From Bacillota bacterium (lineage in GTDB: Bacteria; Bacillota; Clostridia; Acetivibrionales; JAEZXR01): a stretch of DNA of 64,000 bases. Of the stretch, positions 25,330 through 34,651 are shown one piece after another. The DNA lies in NCBI GenBank assembly GCA_023419605.1, contig JAEZXR010000053.1:1-64000 (forward strand), in the 5' to 3' direction. Every line of letters begins with the position of its first letter. Position 1 is the stretch's first letter. The translations under genes were made by a program, and so were the position numbers. Under the pieces are notes generated by a model. That model saw nothing but the letters and a program-made list of their open reading frames with translations, did not search any database and was not told the origin of the DNA.

Positions 25330-26115
25330 ATGGACCTAAAAGCAGATATAGGTGTTCTCGGCGGTTCAGGATTTTATTCCTTTTTAGATAGCGTAGAAGA
25401 ACACGAAATCGAAACCCCTTATGGAAAACCCAGCGACAAAATAGCCCTTGCTACATATGAAGGCAAAAGAATTGCCTTTCTACCACGCCACGGAAAAGAC
25501 CATCGATTCCCTCCACACCGCATCCCTTTCAAGGCCAATTTGTATGCCTTCAAACAACTGGGCGTTAAGAAAATCATCGCACCAACAGCATCAGGAAGTT
25601 TGCAGCCCCATATCAAACCTGGCGATTTCGTAGTTTGCGATCAGTTCGTGGATAGAACCTGGGGACGCGCTGATACGTATTTTGAAGGTCCGGAAGTGAA
25701 GCATGTAAGCCCTGCCCATCCCTACTGCTCCGACCTTAGAAAAATAGCTATTGAGGCAGGGAAAGAACTGGGCATTACCGTTCATGAAACGGGAACGGTG
25801 GTGGTCATTCAAGGGCCTCGCTTTTCTACCGTTTCAGAAAGCCGCTGGTTTAGTAAAATGGGCTGGGAGGTTATCAACATGACCCAATATCCCGAGTGCT
25901 ACCTCGCCAGAGAACTGGGAATTTGCTATACAAACATAGCATTAATTACCGACTTTGATGCAGGACTGGAAGGCCGTGATGATATCCCTCCGGTTACTGA
26001 AGAAGCAGTATATAAGGTTTTCAAAGAAAATAATGAAAAAGTGAAGAGCTTGCTTTTTGAAATTATCAAAAAGGTGAATGTAGAATCTATAAGCTGCAGC
26101 TGCGGCGGAGTGTAA
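25330..26115 (+). CDS. mtnP: S-methyl-5'-thioadenosine phosphorylase
   Basis: Cleaves methylthioadenosine, the by-product of polyamine synthesis, to adenine and methylthioribose-1-phosphate. 261 residues, the usual size. Seen: GVLGGSGFYSF (about 8-18), the phosphate-binding RHGKDHRFPPHRIPFKAN (about 54-71), and the substrate loop NMTQYPECYLARELGICY (about 185-202) with ALITDFDAG following. The Cys and Asp pattern fits MTA rather than inosine phosphorylase. GGAGG precedes the ATG. mtnA follows 12 bases later, so the two enzymes act in sequence. It links to the agmatine/putrescine genes elsewhere in the window. Confidence 0.93.
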   Translation: MDLKADIGVLGGSGFYSFLDSVEEHEIETPYGKPSDKIALATYEGKRIAFLPRHGKDHRFPPHRIPFKANLYAFKQLGVKKIIAPTASGSLQPHIKPGDFVVCDQFVDRTWGRADTYFEGPEVKHVSPAHPYCSDLRKIAIEAGKELGITVHETGTVVVIQGPRFSTVSESRWFSKMGWEVINMTQYPECYLARELGICYTNIALITDFDAGLEGRDDIPPVTEEAVYKVFKENNEKVKSLLFEIIKKVNVESISCSCGGV

Positions 26116-26127
26116 GGAGATGTAAGG

Positions 26128-27156
26128 ATGAGACCGTTGGAGTACAAAGATGGAGTTTTGAAGCTGATCGATCAGACAAAGCTTCCTACCGAACATATGA
26201 CTATTGATTGTAAAACCTATGAAGACGTCGCCAAAGCCATCGTCGACATGATCGTACGTGGAGCTCCCGCAATCGGAGTATCTGCTGCATACGGCATCGT
26301 CATTGGAGCTATGGCGGTAGAAACAGAATCAAAGGATGAATTCTTTTCCAAACTGGAGAGAGTTTGTGATGTACTAAAGCAAACCCGTCCCACGGCAGTC
26401 AATCTTTTTTGGGCAGTGGACCGGATTTATAAAAAAGCTGACCAAAACAGGGACAAGTCCATTGAAGATATTAAGGATATCATTATGAAGGAAGCCATGA
26501 AGATGGACCTGGAAGACGTAGAAGCCAACAAAGCAATCGGAACCCATGGAGCTGCACTGATCAGGGATAACTTCACCGTATTGACCCATTGCAATGCAGG
26601 GACCCTGGCGACCTGTGATTATGGTACAGCTCTGGGTGTCATACGAATCGCCCATGAGCAGGGTAAGAATATCAGGGTTTTTGCCGATGAAACCCGTCCT
26701 TACCTTCAAGGTGCCCGCCTAACTGCCTGGGAGCTTCAGCAGGATGGAATCCCCGTTACCTTAATCTGTGATAATATGGCGGGTCATTTCATGAAACTGG
26801 GAAAAATCGATTGTGCCGTCGTAGGAGCGGACCGTATCGCACTCAACGGAGACACTGCCAACAAGATCGGTACATACTCTGTTGCCGTGCTTGCAAAAGA
26901 AAACAATATTCCTTTTTACGTAGCGGCGCCCACATCTACCATCGATTTTGAAATGAAGACCGGTGCGAGTATTCCCATCGAGGAAAGAAAAGCAGAAGAA
27001 GTTACTCATATTAAGGGAATCCGGATTGCACCGGAAGGTATTGATGTAATGAATCCTGCCTTTGATGTGACTCCAGCCAGGTATATTACTGCCATCATTA
27101 CTGAAAAGGGCGTCGTTTACCCACCCTTTGAAGAGAACATTAAAAAACTGAAATAA
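26128..27156 (+). CDS. mtnA: Methylthioribose-1-phosphate isomerase
   Basis: Isomerises methylthioribose-1-phosphate to methylthioribulose-1-phosphate, the step after MtnP in methionine salvage. 342 residues. The fold is related to eIF2B. Catalytic features seen: RGAPAIGVSAAYG (about 45-57), the Cys in THCNAGTLATCDYG (about 152-165) and the Asp in VGADRIALNGDTANKIGTY (about 231-249). Later salvage enzymes (mtnB, mtnK, dioxygenase) are not in the window; some anaerobes lack them and use an aldolase shunt, but this is inference. Confidence 0.95.
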   Translation: MRPLEYKDGVLKLIDQTKLPTEHMTIDCKTYEDVAKAIVDMIVRGAPAIGVSAAYGIVIGAMAVETESKDEFFSKLERVCDVLKQTRPTAVNLFWAVDRIYKKADQNRDKSIEDIKDIIMKEAMKMDLEDVEANKAIGTHGAALIRDNFTVLTHCNAGTLATCDYGTALGVIRIAHEQGKNIRVFADETRPYLQGARLTAWELQQDGIPVTLICDNMAGHFMKLGKIDCAVVGADRIALNGDTANKIGTYSVAVLAKENNIPFYVAAPTSTIDFEMKTGASIPIEERKAEEVTHIKGIRIAPEGIDVMNPAFDVTPARYITAIITEKGVVYPPFEENIKKLK

Positions 27157-27183
27157 AAAAACCGCCTCACGGCGGTTTTTTTA
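27152..27183. terminator. Bidirectional terminator between mtnA and aroB
   Basis: AAAAAAACCGCC (27155-27166) and GGCGGTTTTTTT flank a TCAC loop. T-runs occur in both directions, serving the converging mtnA and aroB. Confidence 0.93.
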
Positions 27184-27189
27184 TTTCAG

Positions 27190-28269
27190 TTACATTTTTA
27201 ATTCACGCAGTACGCTTTTTATCCGTCCTGCGTCATCGATAGAACACTCAACGACTTCTCCGATCCCCTTGGGGAGTATAAAGTGCAGCTTGTTATCTTT
27301 GATCTTCTTATCATAAAACATTTGCTCATAAACCCGATCGATATCCATCTCCTCATAGTGGGTAGGCAGTCCGATTTTCTTTAAAACCTCAATTACTCGA
27401 AGTACAGTTTTCTCTTCTACCATTCCATATTGTTGTGCCATTTTAAAAGCTCCTACCATACCGATGGAAACACATTCTCCATGAAGTAATTCGAAGTTGG
27501 ATACACTCTCAATGGCATGACCAATGGTATGGCCAAAATTCAGGATCGCCCGCAAGCCACTTTCCTTCTCATCCTCTTCCACTACTTTTGCCTTAATGGA
27601 ACAATTGGTTTTTGCCATAAATTGCAGTACATCCGAATCAAATCTATAGATTTTTTTCACATTATAGTTTATATACTCAAAGAAATCAGCATCCATGATA
27701 ATGCCATGTTTCACCACTTCCGCCAGTCCGGATTTCATTTCTCTCTCCGGAAGAGTCTTAAGCGTATTTACGTTGATATAAACGAATTTGGGTTGATAGA
27801 AAGCCCCGATGATATTCTTGCTGCCTTCAAAATCAACACCAACTTTCCCACCAACGCTGCTGTCCGCTTGAGCAAGCAATGTGGTCGGCACCTGAACAAA
27901 GTTAATCCCCCGCAGGAAGGTGGCTGCTGCAAACCCTGTAATATCACCAACAACGCCTCCTCCAAGAGCAAGCAGTGTTGATTTCCGATCCAGTTTTGCT
28001 TCAACAAGAAATTTGTAGAGCTCCCTGATAGTGTCCAGATTTTTGCTTTCCTCACCTGCTTTTATAACATATTTATGTATTTCAAAGCCCGATCCTTCCA
28101 GCACCTTTATAACACCTTCCGATTGGTGCCGGTCTACATTGGTATCGGTAACTATAACAAGCTTATTACCGATTCTGGCGCTTAAAAGGCACTTCCCAAG
28201 ACTTTCGTAGTCTGCCGTTATATAAATCGGATAGCTTCTTTCCGAAAGGTTAACATTCAACTTAATCAT
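27190..28269 (-). CDS. aroB: 3-dehydroquinate synthase
   Basis: Second step of the shikimate pathway, closing DAHP to 3-dehydroquinate with NAD and a divalent metal. 359 residues. Seen: GGEE-type AGEESK (about 72), LGGGVVGDITGFAAATFLRG (motif range about 102-121), PTTLLAQADSSVGGK (about 128-142), and metal ligands in NFGHTIGHAIE (about 243-253) and the LHGECVSIGM segment. GAGAGG precedes the ATG. It stands alone, with a long gap upstream filled by a family I repeat. The related aroH is 16 kb away. Confidence 0.96.
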   Translation of the reverse strand: MIKLNVNLSERSYPIYITADYESLGKCLLSARIGNKLVIVTDTNVDRHQSEGVIKVLEGSGFEIHKYVIKAGEESKNLDTIRELYKFLVEAKLDRKSTLLALGGGVVGDITGFAAATFLRGINFVQVPTTLLAQADSSVGGKVGVDFEGSKNIIGAFYQPKFVYINVNTLKTLPEREMKSGLAEVVKHGIIMDADFFEYINYNVKKIYRFDSDVLQFMAKTNCSIKAKVVEEDEKESGLRAILNFGHTIGHAIESVSNFELLHGECVSIGMVGAFKMAQQYGMVEEKTVLRVIEVLKKIGLPTHYEEMDIDRVYEQMFYDKKIKDNKLHFILPKGIGEVVECSIDDAGRIKSVLRELKM

Positions 28270-28304
28270 ACCGTTCTACACCTCTCTCATGCGATTCAGG
28301 GCCG

Positions 28305-28480
28305 GCGAAAATATAACTTCCGCTACACAATGCAGGATGGAACTTGCTGATTCGACGCCTGCATAGCCCCAAAAGCTTTGGCTATACAAACGCCAAACCA
28401 GCAGTTGCCAGTCTTATTGTATATAGTTGCTGCATCCTGCACGGATATCGTTAAGGGCCTACCGGAAGTAATATTTTCAC
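28305..28480. repeat. Family I palindromic element, copy C (long variant, 176 bp)
   Basis: The ends GCGAAAATATAACTTCCG (28305-28322) and CGGAAGTAATATTTTCAC (28463-28480) are the family I ends, but the centre is longer and unrelated to copies A and D. The centre has its own arms, ATGCAGGATG near 28330 and CATCCTGCA near 28432. No coding frame. With the ileS terminator it accounts for the 307-base gap between aroB and ileS. Confidence 0.75.
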
Positions 28481-28499
28481 TCTCCCGCGGGTAATGGTA

Positions 28500-28543
28500 A
28501 AAATAAAACATGAACGGGCCAAATGACCGCTCATGTTTTATTC
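28500..28543 (-). terminator. ileS terminator
   Basis: AATAAAACATGA (28502-28513) pairs with TCATGTTTTATT (28531-28542). An inner CGGGCC/GACCG segment helps. Read leftward it ends in TTTTATTTTTACC. Confidence 0.8.
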
Positions 28544-28576
28544 TATGCACTTCTTTCCATCAATAAACCAATTCTA

Positions 28577-31369
28577 CTATTCTACAACTGCTGCACATCG
28601 ATCACAGATGGTTGGATGCGCTTCATGCTTTCCTACGCTTTCACTATACATCCAGCAACGTTCACACTTTTCGCCGTAAGCAATAGAAACTACTGTTTTT
28701 ATGCCTTTAACAGCTTCCCCTTCCAATGCATTTTCAGGTGCATTTTCCAAATGTCCCAATTCAAAGTCGGAAATGATGAACAGCGTTAGGGCATCTTTTT
28801 CTATTCCCTTTATGAAGGAATAAGTGCCGGCATCCGCATAAACCGATACTTTTGCATTTAAGGAATGTCCGATCAGTTTACTTGCTCTCGCCAACTCCAA
28901 TGCCTTTGATATATCCGTACGCAGGTCCAGTATCTTACCCCACTTTTCTTCCAATTCCGGGTCGTTGTACTTTTCATTAAGAACCGGCCACTGGTTTAGC
29001 TGAACACTTTCCGTATCATGGGAGGCTCTGTGAGGCATAAACTGCCATACTTCTTCCGTTGTATAGGCAAGAACCGGTGTCAGCATGAGTACCAGTGCTT
29101 CCAGGATTTCATACATTACAGTCTGCGCTGCTCTACGTTCCCTTGATTCCGGTTTCGAAGTATACAATCTGTCTTTTACAATATCCAGGTAGAAGTTACT
29201 CATATCCACTACACAGAAATTGTGAATGGAATGGAACATGGTATGGAATTCATATTTGCTGTATGCTTCATTTACCTTTTTCACAAGACCATTCAGTTTT
29301 AACAGGGCCCACTTATCCAGCTCATCCATTTCCTCATATTTTACGGAATGCACATCCGGATTAAAATCATAGATGTTTCCAAGGATGAATCTCCATGTAT
29401 TTCTGATCTTCCTGTAAACCTCGGAAAGCTGCTTCAACAAGTCTTTTGAGATCTTTATATCTGTGGTGTAATCGGAAGAAGCAACCCAGAGTCTCAAAAT
29501 GTCAGCCCCGTACTCCTTGATAACATCTGCAGGGTCAATGCCATTTCCAAGGGATTTTGACATCTTCCGTTTTTCCTCGTCGATAACATAGCCGTGGGTT
29601 AACACTGTTTTATATGGCGCACTTCCTTTGGTAGCAACCGAAGTAAGCAATGAGGATTGGAACCAGCCCCTATGCTGATCACTCCCTTCCAGATAGAGAT
29701 CCGCAGGCCAATGTAAGTCGTCCCTGGTTTCCAGCACGGCTACATGACTGGAACCGGAGTCAAACCAGACATCCATAATGTCGGTTTCCTTCTCGAACTC
29801 ATGCCCTCCACACTCACACTTCACACTTTCAGGAAGTATGTCCTTCGCATCATATTCATACCACGCATTGGAACCCTTCTCCATGAAAAGGTTTTTAACC
29901 GCAGTGATGGTCTCATCATTGATAATTTCCTTACCGCAATCCTTACAATAGAAGATTGGGATTGGCACGCCCCAGATTCTCTGTCTGGAAATACACCAAT
30001 CGGCTCGATCTCTTACCATACTGGTGATTCTCTCTTCGCCCCATCCAGGAATCCATTGCACATCCTTTATAGCATCAAGGGCTTCATTTCTAAAACCCTC
30101 AACGGATGCAAACCATTGTTCAGTTGCTCTGAAGATGATGGGCTCCTTGCATCTCCAGCAATGGGGGTATTGATGGTCGATTTTTTGTGAAGCCAGCAAA
30201 TAATTTCCGGACTTCAACTCTTCTATGATAGCCGCATTGGACTTCGCGTAGTATAACCCTTCAAATTTCCCTGCATCCTTGTTCAGGTATCCTTTATCAT
30301 CTACCGGTACAATAACAGGAATCTTATATTTCTGACAAACCTGGAAGTCTTCCGCACCATGGCCTGGTGCCGTATGAACGCAGCCGGTACCGGCTTCGAG
30401 AGTTATATGGTCTCCCAGAATAACTACGGAATCCCTGTCGATAAAAGGATGTTTACAGTTTATAAACTCCAGTTCTTCTCCTTTATAACGGGTAACAATC
30501 TCATAGTTTTCGATGCCTGCCACCTTCATTACGTTCTCTACCAGCTCGGCAGCCATAACATAGTATTCTTCTCCCGCCTTAACCAAAGCATATTCAAAAT
30601 CCGCATTCAAGCAGATTGCCAGGTTCCCAGGCAATGTCCATGTAGTAGTCGTCCAAATAACGAAATATACATTATCCAGGGTACCTAATACGTTCTTGAT
30701 TAACCCCTTGTCTTCCCTGACCGGGAATTTTACATAGATGGATAGCGTCGTATCCTCTGCGTATTCGATTTCAGCTTCCGCCAGAGCAGTTTCACAATCC
30801 GGACACCAGTATACCGGACGCAAGCCTTTGTATATATAGCCCTTTTTCGCCATCTCACCAAAGACTTCAATCTGTTTTGCCTCGAATTCCGGAGACAGCG
30901 TAATATAAGGATGTTCCCAGTCTCCTCTGACTCCCAGTCTTTTGAAGGCTTCTCTTTGTATGTCCAGGTACTTCATTGCAAAATCCTTGCAGGCTTCTCT
31001 GAACTTTACAGGTCCTACCTCATGTCTTTTCAAGCCCAATTCCTTGATGGCACGCTGCTCGATGGGGAGACCGTGAGTATCCCATCCAGGTACGTATGGC
31101 GTATCGTAGCCATTAAGGCTGTAATATTTAACAACAATATCCTTAAGAATCTTGTTTAATGAGGTACCCAGATGGATCCCGCCATTTGCATAGGGAGGTC
31201 CGTCATGCAAAATAAATTTAGGCTTTCCCTCATTCTTCTTCCTTTGCTTATTATAGATATCCATGTCTTCCCATTTTTTCAGGTACTCCGGCTCTCTTTG
31301 CGGCAGGTTTGCCCTCATAGGGAAGTCAGTCTGTGGTAGATTTAATGTTTTGCTATAATCTACAGCCAT
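28577..31369 (-). CDS. ileS: Isoleucyl-tRNA synthetase
   Basis: Charges tRNA-Ile and edits misactivated valine. 930 residues. The HIGH-type motif HLGTSLNK lies near residue 60, the CP1 editing domain at about 200-390, and the KMSKSLGNG loop near 605. A C-terminal zinc finger CERCW..CDRC lies near 900-925. This is the common bacterial type with a terminal zinc site. AAGGAGG precedes the ATG. Expression is controlled by the T-box leader immediately upstream. It follows divIVA in the division-gene row, as in many Firmicutes. Confidence 0.98.
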   Translation of the reverse strand: MAVDYSKTLNLPQTDFPMRANLPQREPEYLKKWEDMDIYNKQRKKNEGKPKFILHDGPPYANGGIHLGTSLNKILKDIVVKYYSLNGYDTPYVPGWDTHGLPIEQRAIKELGLKRHEVGPVKFREACKDFAMKYLDIQREAFKRLGVRGDWEHPYITLSPEFEAKQIEVFGEMAKKGYIYKGLRPVYWCPDCETALAEAEIEYAEDTTLSIYVKFPVREDKGLIKNVLGTLDNVYFVIWTTTTWTLPGNLAICLNADFEYALVKAGEEYYVMAAELVENVMKVAGIENYEIVTRYKGEELEFINCKHPFIDRDSVVILGDHITLEAGTGCVHTAPGHGAEDFQVCQKYKIPVIVPVDDKGYLNKDAGKFEGLYYAKSNAAIIEELKSGNYLLASQKIDHQYPHCWRCKEPIIFRATEQWFASVEGFRNEALDAIKDVQWIPGWGEERITSMVRDRADWCISRQRIWGVPIPIFYCKDCGKEIINDETITAVKNLFMEKGSNAWYEYDAKDILPESVKCECGGHEFEKETDIMDVWFDSGSSHVAVLETRDDLHWPADLYLEGSDQHRGWFQSSLLTSVATKGSAPYKTVLTHGYVIDEEKRKMSKSLGNGIDPADVIKEYGADILRLWVASSDYTTDIKISKDLLKQLSEVYRKIRNTWRFILGNIYDFNPDVHSVKYEEMDELDKWALLKLNGLVKKVNEAYSKYEFHTMFHSIHNFCVVDMSNFYLDIVKDRLYTSKPESRERRAAQTVMYEILEALVLMLTPVLAYTTEEVWQFMPHRASHDTESVQLNQWPVLNEKYNDPELEEKWGKILDLRTDISKALELARASKLIGHSLNAKVSVYADAGTYSFIKGIEKDALTLFIISDFELGHLENAPENALEGEAVKGIKTVVSIAYGEKCERCWMYSESVGKHEAHPTICDRCAAVVE

Positions 31370-31427
31370 GTTGCATCCTCCTTGTTTTTCTATTTAACAT
31401 TTAATAATTTTAAAATACATACAAAAA

Positions 31428-31713
31428 AACCCTCTCACTCCATAAAGGGACGAGAGGGTTATGTCTCACGCGGTACCACCCAAATTATTGCTATGACTTT
31501 TCAATCCACCATTTTAAAAGCAGAAATCATATAATCACTTCATTCTATAACGGTTTTTGCCGGCAGCTCTTACTAAGAAATTCCGTTGGGAGCGCAACTC
31601 ATGGATGATTTTCAAAAGTTATTCCTGCAGAGCTTCCACCGTCCCCTGCTCTCTATAAAGCATTCCCTTTTTACTCTTTCCAATCACAGTTTTTAGATAT
31701 ATGAAATTTATTG
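31428..31713 (-). promoter_or_regulatory. T-box riboswitch of ileS
   Basis: Read leftward, the leader runs from about 31713. It contains a long stem I with ATC triplets at 31604-31609 that fit an isoleucine specifier, and the conserved T-box GGTGGTACCGCG (31469-31480). A terminator AACCCTCTC/GAGAGGGTT (31428-31436, 31452-31460) is followed by seven T. Uncharged tRNA-Ile should pair through its NCCA end with the T-box and allow read-through. It accounts for most of the 392-base gap before ileS. Confidence 0.95.
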
Positions 31714-31719
31714 TATAAA

Positions 31720-31748
31720 ATTATACACTACAATAAGAGTAATTACAA
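31720..31748 (-). promoter_or_regulatory. Promoter of the ileS T-box leader
   Basis: TATAAT (31720-31725 on the minus strand) has TTGTAA 17 bases upstream (31743-31748). It lies between the divIVA stop and the T-box leader. Confidence 0.65.
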
Positions 31749-31761
31749 TAGCTTTTTAGCC

Positions 31762-32226
31762 TTAAGCTCCTTCTTTTTCCTCATGGAACATTTGCTTTAA
31801 AACTTCCAGTTGGGAAAGCAGCAAGGTTTCTGATTTGGACTTGAATATGTGAAGCCTTTTTCTCATTTCCTCATACTCAAATTTTATTTTAAGCACTTCC
31901 TGGTTTGCATCACTGATTATTTTTTGAGCCTTGAGTTCAGCTTCTTTTATTATGGTTTCTGACTTTGCATACGCATTTTTCTTGATTTCTTCGCTGGTCT
32001 GCTGCGCGACAAGAAGGGTATTTTGGAGAGATTCTTCAATAGTCTTGTAGTGCTGCATACCATCATTCAGTACGGCCAGCTTGTCCTTCAGTTCAATATT
32101 TTCACGTATGTACCCATTATAATCTTCAATGACTTTATCCAATACTTCGTTTACTTCATCTTCACTATAGCCCATAAAGGTTTTCTTAAAGGATATGTTT
32201 TGCAGATCATTTGGAGTATAGTTCAT
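31762..32226 (-). CDS. divIVA: DivIVA-domain cell-division/pole protein
   Basis: A coiled-coil protein that binds curved membrane at the septum and poles. About 154 residues. The membrane-binding N-terminal domain is seen as YTPNDLQNISFKKTFMGYSEDEVNEVLDKV (motif range residues 2-31), followed by a coiled coil to about 140. ATG 32226 is preferred, with GGAGGT 9 bases upstream; a GTG two codons earlier is too close to it. Shorter than many DivIVA proteins. The gene ends the sepF-yggT-ylmH-divIVA row. Confidence 0.9.
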   Translation of the reverse strand: MNYTPNDLQNISFKKTFMGYSEDEVNEVLDKVIEDYNGYIRENIELKDKLAVLNDGMQHYKTIEESLQNTLLVAQQTSEEIKKNAYAKSETIIKEAELKAQKIISDANQEVLKIKFEYEEMRKRLHIFKSKSETLLLSQLEVLKQMFHEEKEGA

Positions 32227-32242
32227 ATTCACAGCACCTCCG

Positions 32243-33040
32243 TCAAATAAGTTTTTTCAGAATGACACCGATTCTTCCTTTTCTGGTAGTTCTTCCGATT
32301 TCATCAACTGTTACTCGTCCTCTTCCCCGGACGGAAATCGTATCTCCCTCTTTAACCATTTTCGAGGCATTCGATGTTACGTCCCAGTTTAAAGATACTT
32401 TCTCTGCAGTGATATAATCCAGTATTTTATTGCGAGACATCCCAAAGCCAGCGGCAGCCAGGCAATCCAAACGCAAGGAAGCGACTGTCGTGTTGATGAT
32501 CTTGACTTCTGGATCATTGGTCTGAATCTCATCAATATCCAATTGTTCGACTCGTACTTTGACATTACCAACCTTGGTAAGATTATATTGTATGTAATCG
32601 GCAATATCACCCAACACTACAACGCTGCAACCATCTTCTCTAACAAGAATATCTCCAATTTTCTCTCTTTTAATACCTAAACCCATTAAAGAACCGAGAT
32701 AATCTCTATGAGTTAACGAGCCTCCTGCAGTAGCAGTAATATGAATCAACCGGAAGGGTCTCTCAAAGTCTTCATCCTCTTCATAGAATGACATAAAAGA
32801 GGGGCGGAAAATAACAATGTTCCTCTCTGCCCCATCATACCCACCATCAAAAACAATATCGATATCATCGTCACCTGAAAAAGCTTTTTCAACCAAACCC
32901 TTTTGATAAGGATCCAGAAAGTCAGAATATGTTACAACTTTCGCTTTTTGAGTTTTAAAAGCTCTGTCAAGTATTTTCGATACCAACAGCTTATCATCAA
33001 TTTTCAAAAACCTTTTTAGTATCAGCTCTTTATCTGTCAT
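32243..33040 (-). CDS. ylmH: YlmH-type S4-domain RNA-binding protein
   Basis: 265 residues. A central region (about 90-175) with a small mixed alpha-beta fold is followed by a C-terminal S4 RNA-binding domain (about 182-245; MSRNKILDYITAEKVSLNW). In Bacillus, YlmH is encoded among division genes, and recent work ties S4 proteins of this kind to ribosome rescue; its role in division is unclear. It starts 30 bases after yggT and ends 10 bases before divIVA, so it is in the same operon. Confidence 0.9.
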   Translation of the reverse strand: MTDKELILKRFLKIDDKLLVSKILDRAFKTQKAKVVTYSDFLDPYQKGLVEKAFSGDDDIDIVFDGGYDGAERNIVIFRPSFMSFYEEDEDFERPFRLIHITATAGGSLTHRDYLGSLMGLGIKREKIGDILVREDGCSVVVLGDIADYIQYNLTKVGNVKVRVEQLDIDEIQTNDPEVKIINTTVASLRLDCLAAAGFGMSRNKILDYITAEKVSLNWDVTSNASKMVKEGDTISVRGRGRVTVDEIGRTTRKGRIGVILKKLI

Positions 33041-33070
33041 GTTTTATACCATAGCAATCCAAGTCAAAAT

Positions 33071-33352
33071 TTATAAGCCTCTTATCAGAAGATTCACTAT
33101 AATGTTTCTTATAACTCCAATAAGTATAAACGCTATGATAGGAGAAAAATCAATCATCATATTCCTTCCCATGGCTGACCTCTGAATCATATTCCGTATG
33201 GGTCCTAAAATCGGTTCAGTGATCTGGTACAACAGCCGTATAAATTGGTTATCCCTTGGTATGGGAATCCAGGATATGATAACCCTGGCTAATATTGCAT
33301 ACTCCATGATTCTGAAAAGCAAATCAACGGCTCTAATAATCGTATAGGTCAT
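33071..33352 (-). CDS. ylmG: YggT-family membrane protein
   Basis: 93 residues with two hydrophobic helices (about 5-25 and 65-90) joined by a loop carrying IPIPRDNQFIRLLYQITEPILGPIR (motif range about 31-55), the family hallmark of YggT/YlmG. Role unknown; links to cell division and to chloroplast YlmG come from related organisms. It sits 12 bases after sepF, with the usual order sepF-ylmG-ylmH-divIVA. Confidence 0.9.
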   Translation of the reverse strand: MTYTIIRAVDLLFRIMEYAILARVIISWIPIPRDNQFIRLLYQITEPILGPIRNMIQRSAMGRNMMIDFSPIIAFILIGVIRNIIVNLLIRGL

Positions 33353-33364
33353 GGTAAGCCTCCA

Positions 33365-33817
33365 TTACTTTGCCCAGGAAAAAGCTCCTCTATTTTTCAA
33401 TTCTTCTTTAAAATCCCCCATAATATCTACATTATACGGGGCAATAAGAAAAATTCCGTTTGCGACCTTCTGTATATTACCATCCAGGGCGTATACAGCG
33501 CCGCTGAGGAAATCTATCACTCTTTGAGCACTTTCTTTTTCGACGTTTTCAAGATTTATTACAACCGGTTTCTTGTTCTTTAAGTGATCACAGATATCCT
33601 GCGCATCCTCGAACTTGTCGGGCTGCATGATTACTACTTTGAACTGTGATGTAGAATGTATGTTCACAACCTTATTTTGAGGTTTTTTGTAATTCGAACT
33701 GATAAAAGCAGGCTGCTGAAGTTCTTCCTTTTGTACTTCCTGTTCTTCTAAAACCTCTTCTTCTTCCTCTGTTTCCCAACCTACAAAATTGAGCACCTTA
33801 TTTATTATCTGTGCCAT
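33365..33817 (-). CDS. sepF: Cell division protein SepF
   Basis: FtsZ-binding protein that aligns the Z-ring and anchors it to the membrane. About 150 residues from ATG 33817. It has an N-terminal amphipathic helix (MAQIINKVLNFVGW), an acidic linker (about 20-55), and the C-terminal SepF domain with VVIMQPDKFEDAQDICDHL and VVINLENV (about 62-100) and the FIDFLSGAV-like segment. GGGAGG lies upstream; an eight-residue longer frame is unlikely because it would disrupt the amphipathic start. Confidence 0.93.
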   Translation of the reverse strand: MAQIINKVLNFVGWETEEEEEVLEEQEVQKEELQQPAFISSNYKKPQNKVVNIHSTSQFKVVIMQPDKFEDAQDICDHLKNKKPVVINLENVEKESAQRVIDFLSGAVYALDGNIQKVANGIFLIAPYNVDIMGDFKEELKNRGAFSWAK

Positions 33818-33928
33818 TTTTGACGACCTCCCCTTTATCATTTGTAAATTATTAAATTATAGATTCCCATAATGTATCGGTAATAACTATTTGAATCTAT
33901 AGTCTTTATTATATAGTATAAAAGGTAA

Positions 33929-34651
33929 TTACTTCACAGGATAATTCCGCGCACCGAAGATTGCGGTGCCGATCCTTACCATGTTAGCTCCCTCCTCAAT
34001 GGCAATCTCGTAATCATTGCTCATGCCCATGGAAAGGTAATCCATATTTATATTATCAATATTTTCCTGCCTTATGTCAATAAATATTTTTTTTAGTTGC
34101 CTAAAAACCGGGCGTGTCTCTTCCGGGTTTTGTACATGCGGTGCAACTGTCATGAGTCCCCTTACCCGCAGGTTCGGATAAACTGCCAGCTGTTTTACAA
34201 AGCTTCTGGCTTCTTCAGGTGCTATGCCGAACTTTGTTTCTTCTCCAGCTACATTCACCTGAACAAGCACATCCATGGTTCTTCCGGCTTTCGCCGCCCT
34301 CTTTTGGATTTCATCTGCAAGATCCAGCCGATCCAGGGAATGAATCATATGCACCTTGTCAATAATGAATTTCACCTTGTTTGTCTGTAGATGCCCAATC
34401 AGATGCCATCTGCATTCCGTATCTACAAGAGGGTATTTGTCACAAAGTTCCTGCACCTTATTCTCCCCGAGATCCAACATCCCCGCTTGAAGAGCATGCT
34501 GTATTTTCTCTACGCCCTGTGTTTTTGTTACGGCGATAAGGGTGATATCTTCCAGACTTCTTCCGCTTCTTTCCGCTGCATCCCGTACTTTTTTACGAAT
34601 CCTTACAGCATTTTCTTTAATAAGTTCCAAATCAATCTCATGTTGGTCCAT
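33929..34651 (-). CDS. yggS: YggS/YlmE PLP homeostasis protein
   Basis: A 240-residue PLP-binding TIM-barrel protein with no catalytic second domain, which helps balance free PLP and amino/keto acid pools. Seen: IAVTKTQ with the PLP Lys near residue 43, HLIGHLQTNKVK (about 82-93), and MGMSNDYEIAIEEGANMVRIGTAIFG near the C-terminus (motif range about 208-233). It is one base-overlapped with the stop of the upstream HlyD-like gene (TAATG), so translation is coupled. sepF follows. Confidence 0.95.
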   Translation of the reverse strand: MDQHEIDLELIKENAVRIRKKVRDAAERSGRSLEDITLIAVTKTQGVEKIQHALQAGMLDLGENKVQELCDKYPLVDTECRWHLIGHLQTNKVKFIIDKVHMIHSLDRLDLADEIQKRAAKAGRTMDVLVQVNVAGEETKFGIAPEEARSFVKQLAVYPNLRVRGLMTVAPHVQNPEETRPVFRQLKKIFIDIRQENIDNINMDYLSMGMSNDYEIAIEEGANMVRIGTAIFGARNYPVK

